From the NCBI GenBank assembly GCA_014871665.1, contig WGSL01000053.1, positions 1 through 13,858 on the forward strand: a DNA stretch of 13,858 nt, given 5' to 3'. This document shows, one piece after another, positions 1 to 4,876 of this stretch (its first letter is position 1; each line of letters starts with the position of its first letter). The DNA comes from Collinsella sp. Its GTDB lineage: Bacteria > Actinomycetota > Coriobacteriia > Coriobacteriales > Coriobacteriaceae. The notes beneath the pieces are model-generated. The model saw nothing but the letters and a program-made list of their open reading frames with translations, searched no databases and was not told the origin of the DNA. The translations under genes were made by a program, and so were the position numbers.

Positions 1-546
1 ATCATGATGACCCTGCAGGCGGATCCGGCAAGGCGGGCCTCACGTTCCTCACCACCACGACGGGCATTTGGTCCCCCATGAACGCGATTGACACCAACGC
101 CGGCGGTTGGGAGAAGTCTGAACTCCGTCAGAAAATGAACTCCGGCAAGATCTGGAATCTGATGCCCTCCGATTTCCAGTCCAAGGTGAAGGCCGTCAAA
201 AAGCTATCGAACAATGTCGGGGGCGGTGATGAGAACAAGAACGCCGCCGTGACGGCTACCTCGGACAAGCTGTTCCTGCTCAGCTACTCTGAGATCGCCC
301 CCCACCTCCTATTGGGCATCCTATCCCTGGACTTCCTCCGAGGGCACCCAGTACGAGGCCTTCAAAGGCAAGGTGACGGAGAACTATAATCCCAACTCTG
401 CCATTGCCATTGGCAGCGGTTGGTGGGAGCGTTCGGTGTTTCCGAACGCCTCGAAGGGCTTCCTCCATGTCGACAGCAGCGGCAATCCGTCGGACAGCAA
501 CTCCGCGCCGGGCTGGTTTTGCGTCTCCCCCGCCTGGTGCTTCTAG
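1..546 (+). pseudogene. DUF6273 surface protein, 5' cut by window edge, frameshifted
   Basis: The reading frame is open from the left edge (codons in register with position 3) through conserved DUF6273-like motifs: HDD, AGLTF, NA-DTNAGGW, KSELR, a Leu/Pro segment, then DKLFLLS. It matches residues 150-245 of the complete paralog at 1324-2274 in order and spacing. At a run of six C (298-303) the frame is lost and the product would end at 387-389 after aberrant residues. Dropping one C restores a frame that continues to TAG at 544-546 and reads WWERSVFPNASKGF then a C-terminal SPAWCF, matching the paralog's WTRSV and LPAFCF. The downstream half is therefore intact and shifted by one base. It may be a recent pseudogene, a phase-off state or a sequencing error. 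The N-terminus, presumably a pilin-like leader as in the paralog, lies outside the window. Role inferred: exported surface protein. DUF6273 has no established biochemical function that I know of. Confidence 0.8.
298..303 (+). repeat. C6 homopolymer tract at the frameshift site
   Basis: Six consecutive C inside the DUF6273 coding sequence. Five C keep the conserved C-terminus in frame; six truncate it. The length is modest for a slippage hotspot, so a fixed mutation or an assembly error is also possible. The change of frame is directly visible. Confidence 0.75.
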
Positions 547-558
547 CTTGTCTAGCGC

Positions 559-591
559 AAAGCCCGCGTTACCCCGCGCGTGCTTTCTTTT
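559..591 (+). terminator. Rho-independent terminator after first DUF6273 gene
   Basis: The stem pairs AAAGC with GCTTT and CGCG with CGCG around one mismatch and an 8-nt loop, and runs into a T-rich tail (TTTCTTTT). It starts 12 bp after the restored stop codon. It occupies the same relative place as the terminator after the second paralog, which supports full-length transcription to 546 at least ancestrally. Confidence 0.65.
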
Positions 592-612
592 GGCGACCGA
601 ACGAACGGCTTC

Positions 613-740
613 AGGTTCATGGCACGGGTAGTCGGATTGAAGAGAAATGGGGTCATACAGCGGCTCTCAGAGCGCCTGCCGCACTCCCCCGCCATTACCT
701 CTGCTGCGTCCTCGTATAGAGTCCATCCTGCTTGGTGTTT
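613..740 (+). repeat. Direct repeat, copy A (3' of first DUF6273 gene)
   Basis: Matches 2343-2470 without gaps. The last 99 bp (642-740) differ at 7 positions by my count, and their first 44 bp are identical; the left 29 bp are less similar. The core contains a hairpin: GCGGC pairs with GCCGC, and inside it GCTC pairs with GAGC around TCA. It directly follows the terminator of a DUF6273 gene in both cases. The function is unknown. It could be a structured RNA, a remnant of a duplicated cassette, or a small coding sequence (both copies read EEKWGHTAALRAPAALPRHY in one frame, but copy A then hits a stop). Confidence 0.85.
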
Positions 741-808
741 CGAGTTCGGGGCGTATACGGTGGGTGGATAATGGATTCACTTCGATGACGGCGTTTACGG
801 GAGCGACC

Positions 809-1036
809 ATGGCGATGCGCGAGATCGCGGTCAAGTTCGATGAGGGCGAAATGGCCTTGATTCAGGGCCATGCGGACGCCACGGGCATGACCTTTTCCGA
901 GTTCGTGAGAAGGGCCGCGTTCGAGAAGGCTGAGGACATGGCGGACATCGAGGCCTACAACGAGGCTTTGGACGGGGACGGCGGCACTCGCTACCCGATG
1001 GAAGAGGTCGTGCGCATGGCGGTGGAGGCTGAGTGA
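809..1036 (+). CDS. Orphan ribbon-helix-helix protein, RelB/DUF6290-like
   Basis: A 75-aa protein of the type seen as antitoxin of RelB/DUF6290 toxin-antitoxin pairs. The N-terminal MREIAVKFDEGEMALI is a predicted DNA-binding beta strand. GMTFSEFVRRAAFEKAED follows as the two-helix part with the usual G-x-S/T-x-SEF-R turn. The C-terminal third is acidic (DIEAYNEAL, then YPMEEVVRMAVEAE), where such antitoxins bind their toxin. I chose ATG 809 because GGGAG at 799-803 lies 5 bp before it; ATG 785 (8 codons earlier) and ATG 815 are alternatives. No toxin gene adjoins: a strong terminator follows, and a pilin-like gene comes next. It may be an orphan regulator, an antidote to a distant toxin, or a relic. 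Fold assignment is good; the biological role is inferred. Confidence 0.75.
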   Translation: MAMREIAVKFDEGEMALIQGHADATGMTFSEFVRRAAFEKAEDMADIEAYNEALDGDGGTRYPMEEVVRMAVEAE

Positions 1037-1081
1037 TTGTCCACACGCGTTGTCTGTCTCGGCTCTAAAGGCTTCTCTTGG

Positions 1082-1116
1082 GCGGGGTTCGGCTTATAGC
1101 CGGGTCCCGCTTTTTT
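1082..1116 (+). terminator. Rho-independent terminator after the RHH gene
   Basis: A 13-bp stem (GCGGGGTTCGGCT with AGCCGGGTCCCGC, three G-U pairs) with a 3-nt loop, followed directly by six T at 1111-1116. It separates the RHH gene from the downstream prepilin-like gene, so the two are probably separate transcripts. Confidence 0.85.
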
Positions 1117-1237
1117 GCGGCTTTCAGTTGTCTTTCTGAAGGTATGAAATGGCTGCCTCGATATGAATACGGTCGGCATTCGAAGCGGACGTTATAGCCG
1201 CGCTAATAGCGCATGACTTTCTCCCCTGCCGTCATCG

Positions 1238-1252
1238 TTGCCGCAGCGGCAA
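1238..1252. promoter_or_regulatory. 15-bp perfect palindrome upstream of the prepilin-like gene
   Basis: TTGCCGC and GCGGCAA flank a central A, about 70 bp before ATG 1324. Two copies of the self-complementary hexamer TTGCAA follow at 1258-1263 and 1295-1300. The position would suit an operator or a 5'-UTR hairpin. I could not place a convincing -35/-10 pair, so the regulatory reading is tentative. The rest of the gap 1117-1310 shows nothing else I recognise. Confidence 0.35.
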
Positions 1253-1310
1253 GACCGTTGCAAATACTTGGAATAGCCCTACGCTCGGCTCGTATTGCAA
1301 ACCCCGAGTG

Positions 1311-1317
1311 AAGGGAG
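1311..1317 (+). promoter_or_regulatory. Ribosome binding site serving two overlapping ATG codons
   Basis: AAGGGAG lies 6 bp before ATG 1324 and 10 bp before ATG 1328 (the ATGCATG overlap). The two ATGs are in different frames. With nine G in the following tract only ATG 1324 reads into the protein; with ten G only ATG 1328 would. The site fixes the start at 1324 in this sequence. Confidence 0.7.
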
Positions 1318-1323
1318 CCGTAT

Positions 1324-2274
1324 ATGCATGCAGCGGCAATTAACCTTCGGGGGGGGGTCGCTCCTGAAACGACCCGCTTCCGAGGGCAATCAATTATCGA
1401 GTACGTTCTGATCATTGCCGTCATCGGCCTGGTCATCGTGTTCGCGGGACCCGGCGTGGCCGGAGCCATCCGAAACCAGTTCAACCTGGTCGGCAACACG
1501 GTGAACAATGGGACGGTCGGCGGCGTCGAGGGAGGCGCGTCCGGGGGCGGCTCCGCAGGCGCCGATTCCGCGGCCGTCCAGGTGGCCATCGCCAAGGACG
1601 CGAAGGACTGGACCCTCGACGAGCAGGAGGCGGTTGCCAAAGACATTGCCAAGAACGGTACATCGTCTATCGCCTACGCCAAGGCCAAGGCCGCCATGGA
1701 TGCCGGCACCAAGTTCTCGATGAAGCTGACCAATGGCAAGACGCTCGAGTACCGTATCATCGGCATCAACCACGACGACTTGGCCGATGGTAGCGGCATG
1801 GCAGGCTTGACGTTCGAGGCGACCAACTCTGCCTTGGGTAGCCAGAGAATGAACGCTACGGACACCAATGCCGGTGGTTGGGATAAGTCCGAGCTCCGTA
1901 CCCGCCTCAACAGCGGTGACCTCTGGTTGCTCCTGCCCAGCGAGCTCCAGTCAAAGGTGAAACCCGTCACAAAGACAACCGATAACGTTGGCGGTAACGG
2001 GGGCGATGCCCCCTCGGCGACGACCGACAAGGTTTTTCTGCTCTCGGCAACCGAAGTATACGGGGATATGCAATCTGACGGCATCCAGTACGAGTGCTAC
2101 AAATCCAAGGGCGTGACGGGGTCGAACTATTCCGGTGCATCAGGCTATAGCCACTGGACTCGTTCCGTGAGACCGCGCAGCTCCACATCCTTTCGCTATG
2201 TTCAAAGCGGCGGTATTTGCTACAGCTACAGCGCGACGGACTCGTTTTATGTCCTCCCCGCTTTCTGCTTCTGA
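1324..2274 (+). CDS. Prepilin-like surface protein with DUF6273 domain
   Basis: A 316-aa protein. Residues 1-21 are a leader with RFRG before the predicted prepilin-peptidase cut (after Gly21). The mature form begins QSIIEY, with Glu26 at mature position +5, then a hydrophobic helix to about residue 45. This is the pattern of type IV/Tad (Flp) pilins and of the archaeal class III signal (QxSxE). Residues 60-85 are a Gly/Ser/Ala linker. About 130-316 is a DUF6273 domain: LEYRIIGINHDD, NATDTNAGGWDKSELR (177-192), LLPSELQSKVK, TDKVFLLSATEVYG (234-247), HWTRSV (277-282), and the terminal LPAFCF. Cysteines sit at 258, 299 and 315. Start chosen from AAGGGAG 6 bp upstream. The nine-G tract falls in codons 9-12. 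Likely a minor pilin or pilin-anchored adhesin at the cell surface; the ligand is unknown. No assembly genes (ATPase, prepilin peptidase) are in the window, so a shared machinery elsewhere is assumed. Confidence 0.8.
   Translation: MHAAAINLRGGVAPETTRFRGQSIIEYVLIIAVIGLVIVFAGPGVAGAIRNQFNLVGNTVNNGTVGGVEGGASGGGSAGADSAAVQVAIAKDAKDWTLDEQEAVAKDIAKNGTSSIAYAKAKAAMDAGTKFSMKLTNGKTLEYRIIGINHDDLADGSGMAGLTFEATNSALGSQRMNATDTNAGGWDKSELRTRLNSGDLWLLLPSELQSKVKPVTKTTDNVGGNGGDAPSATTDKVFLLSATEVYGDMQSDGIQYECYKSKGVTGSNYSGASGYSHWTRSVRPRSSTSFRYVQSGGICYSYSATDSFYVLPAFCF
1349..1357 (+). repeat. G9 homopolymer tract in the prepilin leader
   Basis: Nine G in a row at codons 9-12, upstream of the cleavage site. One base lost puts the ATG 1324 frame into a stop at 1409-1411 and the ATG 1328 frame into a stop at 1365-1367. 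One base gained brings ATG 1328 into frame. Tracts of about this length are known contingency loci in other bacteria (for example Neisseria and Campylobacter); variation here is inferred. Confidence 0.85.
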
Positions 2275-2287
2275 TCTCTTTCATCGC

Positions 2288-2321
2288 AAAGCCCCCGCAA
2301 TCCTGCGAGGGCTTTTCTTTT
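2288..2321 (+). terminator. Rho-independent terminator after second DUF6273 gene
   Basis: AAAGCCC pairs with GGGCTTT and CGCA with TGCG, with one mismatch and a 4-nt loop, followed by a T-rich tail ending at 2321. It begins 14 bp after the stop codon. It is the counterpart of the terminator at 559-591. Confidence 0.9.
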
Positions 2322-2342
2322 GGCGATTACTCAAACAATTCG

Positions 2343-2470
2343 AGGTTCATTGTACAGGTAATCGGGTTGAGGAGAAATGGGGTCATACAGCGGCTCTCAG
2401 AGCGCCTGCCGCACTTCCCCGCCATTACCTTTGCGGCATCCTCGTATGGAGTCCATCCTGGTTGGCGTTT
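2343..2470 (+). repeat. Direct repeat, copy B (3' of second DUF6273 gene)
   Basis: Second copy of the repeat at 613-740, with the same spacing from the terminator. The 2372-2470 portion carries 7 differences from copy A, and the hairpin core is unchanged. Similarity stops at about 2470, where sequence next to the RHH gene in copy A and sequence leading to tRNA-Pro in copy B diverge completely. Confidence 0.85.
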
Positions 2471-2744
2471 TGTTGTAACCGCTCACTTGTCCACAGATCA
2501 AGTGAACTGCTGGAATAAATACAGCGACACACTAGTTCGTTACAGTCGCCATATCTGCGTAAATCGCCGCGATAAATACAGCCTGTACTCGTCTGTATAC
2601 CAGCTACGCGTATGTAGATTCATGTCGCGTTAATAAATCGGCTCAAGCGCGTGCAAAACGCGCAAGTAACCGCAAAAAGCGATTATCGCGCAGGTAGATT
2701 TTTGGCACCCTGTTGCTTAATCAAAATTAAGCAATTGCTTAAAA
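2471..2744. other. Gene-free stretch with several inverted repeats
   Basis: No credible gene is seen between the repeat and the tRNA terminator. It is more AT-rich than its surroundings. It holds TCACTTG/CAAGTGA arms (2483-2499) enclosing a TTGTCCACA box, two copies of ATAAATACAGC (around 2515 and 2573), a GCGCGT/ACGCGC stem (2647-2663), and the palindrome cluster at 2713-2742. With the repeat and terminator before it, the whole gene-free gap spans 2275-2784. Confidence 0.6.
2713..2742. repeat. Overlapping palindromes built from TTGCTTAA
   Basis: TTGCTTAAT and ATTAAGCAA form 9-bp arms around CAAA. The right arm is also the left half of a 16-bp perfect palindrome (2727-2742). Three alternating half-sites in 30 bp suggest a protein-binding site or recombination site; hairpin formation in RNA is the other option. 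The role is unknown. Confidence 0.6.
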
Positions 2745-2774
2745 CAAAAAAGGTCAGGCACTAGGTGCCTGACC
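2745..2774 (-). terminator. Rho-independent terminator of tRNA-Pro
   Basis: On the - strand a perfect 10-bp stem (GGTCAGGCAC with GTGCCTGACC, 3-nt loop) is followed by six T and then a T-rich run. It starts 10 bp after the tRNA CCA end. No T tract exists on the + strand side, so it acts for leftward transcription. Confidence 0.93.
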
Positions 2775-2784
2775 TGCAAACTTC

Positions 2785-2861
<77 letters not shown>

Positions 2862-2903
2862 AAGCTTTTGTCTGTTGCTCTGCTCTCGCTCGCAACAGGG
2901 AGT

Positions 2904-2933
2904 ATATTAACCCGAAACTTTAGACTTGTGCAA
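2904..2933 (-). promoter_or_regulatory. Putative sigma-70-type promoter of tRNA-Pro
   Basis: On the - strand, TTGCAC (2933-2928) and TAATAT (2909-2904) are separated by 18 bp; shifting the -10 by one base gives 17. Initiation would fall about 35 bp before the tRNA. It sits just after the coaBC stop codon, where no terminator is visible, so read-through from coaBC is also possible. Confidence 0.65.
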
Positions 2934-2941
2934 GAACTTTT

Positions 2942-4153
2942 TTACAAATTTTGAAGCAAGTCCAAAATTGTATCTGCGAGCTGGGGCTTTGTTAGCACGG
3001 GAAGTTCTTGCGTGCCCGCTGTGCTCACGATCCAGGCCTTGTTAGTGTCGGTTCCAAAGCCCGAATCGGCGCGCGAGACATCGTTGGCGATAATGGCATC
3101 GCAGCCCTTGCGCGCGAGTTTGCGCTGCGCGTACTCCGCGACGTTATCGGTCTCGGCCGCAAATCCGATCACGCACCGCTCGCCCTTCTGGCGCGAGAGC
3201 TCGGCCAAAATATCGACCGTTTCGACCAGCTCGATGCAATCCAAGCGCTCGTTGGACTTTTTGAGTTTATGGTCCGCAGGGGCCGCCGGTGTGTAGTCGG
3301 CGACGGCGGCCGCGCAAATGGCCGCATCGGCCGTCTGGAAGGCGCTCAGCGCCGCCTCCAGCATCTCTGCTGCGGTCTGCACGCGCACGCACTCCACGCC
3401 GCGGGGAACATCGAGCGATGTCGGGCCCAGCACAAGCGTGACCTCGGCACCGCGGCGAGCAGCCTTCCCCGCCAGGGCGATGCCCATCTTGCCCGACGAC
3501 CGGTTGCCAATAAAGCGCACAGGATCGATCGGTTCGTGCGTGGGGCCGGCGGTAATCACGATGCGCTTGCCCGCCAGGTCCTGAGGCGCGGGGTTGAGCA
3601 CCTCACAGACAGCCTCGACGATGTCCTCGGGCTCGCTCATGCGGCCCGTGTCAACGTCGCCACAGGCAAGGTAGCCGCTGCCGGGTCCCACCACATGCAC
3701 GCCGCGGTCGCGCAGCGTGGCCATGTTGGCCTGCGTTGCCGGCGCCTTCCACATGCCGTTGTTCATGGCCGGCGCGATCACGATGGGTCGCGGCGTCGCA
3801 AGCAGCGTGGTGGAAATAAGGTCATCGGCGATGCCGTTGGCCATCTTGGCGATGATATTGGCCGTCGCGGGCGCCACGACCACCAGATCGGGCTCTTGCG
3901 CCAGCGAAATGTGGTGGATGGGGTCGGAGGGGTCGTCGAACAGGCCTACGGCGACGGGCTCGTTGGTAAGCGCACGGAAGGTGAGCGGGCCGACAAACTC
4001 GGTGGCATGCTCGCTCATAACGACCTTGACGCGCGCGCCACGCTTTTGCAGCAGGCGCACGATATTGCACGACTTATAGGCGGCGATCCCGCCGGTAATG
4101 CCCAGCAGGATCGTTTTTCCCTCAAGTTGCATTGAATTGTTGGATGCCGCCAT
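2942..4153 (-). CDS. coaBC: Phosphopantothenoylcysteine synthetase/decarboxylase
   Basis: A bifunctional 403-aa enzyme of coenzyme A synthesis in the cytosol. CoaB joins 4'-phosphopantothenate to cysteine (CTP-dependent in bacteria), and CoaC decarboxylates the product to 4'-phosphopantetheine with FMN. The N-terminal CoaC flavoprotein domain (about 10-185) shows GITGGIAAYK, the active-site histidine in IHHIS (80-81), PAMNNGMW (128-135) and the lid cysteine C164 in YLACGD. The CoaB domain (about 195-403) shows ITAGPTHEPIDPVR, NRSSGKMG (217-224), AAAVADY and KLKK (296-299). Length is usual for the fusion. It is last of the leftward block, 3 bp after the zinc-ribbon gene, whose end supplies AAGGA. 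An internal Met8 is an alternative start. Nothing odd. Confidence 0.97.
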   Translation of the reverse strand: MAASNNSMQLEGKTILLGITGGIAAYKSCNIVRLLQKRGARVKVVMSEHATEFVGPLTFRALTNEPVAVGLFDDPSDPIHHISLAQEPDLVVVAPATANIIAKMANGIADDLISTTLLATPRPIVIAPAMNNGMWKAPATQANMATLRDRGVHVVGPGSGYLACGDVDTGRMSEPEDIVEAVCEVLNPAPQDLAGKRIVITAGPTHEPIDPVRFIGNRSSGKMGIALAGKAARRGAEVTLVLGPTSLDVPRGVECVRVQTAAEMLEAALSAFQTADAAICAAAVADYTPAAPADHKLKKSNERLDCIELVETVDILAELSRQKGERCVIGFAAETDNVAEYAQRKLARKGCDAIIANDVSRADSGFGTDTNKAWIVSTAGTQELPVLTKPQLADTILDLLQNL

Positions 4154-4156
4154 CGT

Positions 4157-4876
4157 TTAAGCTTCCTTGCTCGGGAGCACCAGGAGGCGGTGGCAGTACG
4201 GGCAGTGCGTAATCTCGCTACCGTCGTGGTTGAGGTCGCTCATGGACGATGCCTGCAGCGCGGTGTGGCAGACTGTGGGGATGTTGCCCTGGATGGTCTC
4301 GACGGCCAGGCCGCGGAACTGCTTGAGCAGACGCTCGTAGTCGGTGAGCACGTCGGCCGGCAGCGTGGCGGCAAGCGCGGTGCGTTCCTTAGTGGCGGCG
4401 TCAATCTGAGCCTGCAGGTCGGCAGCCTTAGTGCGGGCGGCCTTGGTATCGGCCTTCACGCCCTCCTCGAACTTGGCGATAATTGCCTGTGCGCGGGTCT
4501 CGCGGTCGAGCGCCTCCTTATGGGCGACAACGACATCCTTGCGGGTGTGCTCAATCTTGTCCAGGCGCTTGGCCAGGGTGGCGAGCTCGTTTTCCAGGTC
4601 CTGTACCTCGCGGTAGTCGGAGCCGTCAACGTGGCGCTTCTTAGCGGCCTCGATGGCGTTATTGGTCTGGATCTCGGTGGTGTTGAGATCGTCGAGCTCA
4701 ATGTCCAGATCCTTGCGCTGGGCGTAGAGCTTGGTCATCTCGGACTTGAGCTTCACATAGGTCTTGCGCTTGGAAGCGAGCTCCTTGAGCTCCGGCATAT
4801 TGGCAAGTTCGCTCTTGTTGCGGGCGAGCTCCAAATCGATCTGTTGCAGCTTGAGTAGCGTAGCGCCGGCGCTCAT
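4157..4876 (-). CDS. Coiled-coil protein with C-terminal zinc ribbon (C4-type family)
   Basis: A 239-aa protein. About residues 5-190 are long charged helices rich in Lys, Glu and Ala, a predicted antiparallel coiled coil. The C-terminus holds a zinc-ribbon remnant: C203, then CPYC (225-228). The family (zf-RING_7/DUF164 type) usually has two CxxC pairs. Here the first pair has only its second Cys, with Pro200 where the first is expected; nearby H204, H224 and H229 might substitute. The start is ATG 4876, preceded 6 bp upstream by AGGAGA; longer readings to 4912 would overlap NIF3 more deeply. Its ATG overlaps the NIF3 stop (ATGA), so translation is probably coupled. In many bacteria this family sits beside NIF3-like genes. 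Molecular function is not established; nucleic-acid or protein binding is a guess. Confidence 0.85.
   Translation of the reverse strand: MSAGATLLKLQQIDLELARNKSELANMPELKELASKRKTYVKLKSEMTKLYAQRKDLDIELDDLNTTEIQTNNAIEAAKKRHVDGSDYREVQDLENELATLAKRLDKIEHTRKDVVVAHKEALDRETRAQAIIAKFEEGVKADTKAARTKAADLQAQIDAATKERTALAATLPADVLTDYERLLKQFRGLAVETIQGNIPTVCHTALQASSMSDLNHDGSEITHCPYCHRLLVLPSKEA

Noticed and set aside
420..546. Diversity-generating retroelement variable region at the DUF6273 C-termini
   Set aside because: The lectin-like ending and repeated 3' element invite the idea, but there is no reverse transcriptase or template repeat in the window. The paralogs' differences are not restricted to adenine positions.
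613..740. Insertion sequence or MITE identity for the repeat
   Set aside because: No terminal inverted repeats or target-site duplications were found at the copy borders. The constant position after a terminator fits cassette duplication better.
1037..1323. Missing toxin partner of the RHH gene
   Set aside because: A strong terminator follows 45 bp after the stop, and the rest of the gap has no RelE-like frame, even broken.
2198..2633. Possible small protein genes across repeat B and the gene-free stretch
   Set aside because: Open frames of 106 and 138 codons start inside the DUF6273 gene, cross its terminator, lack ribosome binding sites and resemble no family I know.
2471..2744. CRISPR array or tandem repeat array
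   Set aside because: The repeated bits (ATAAATACAGC twice, TTGCTTAA half-sites) are too short and irregular, without repeat-spacer periodicity.
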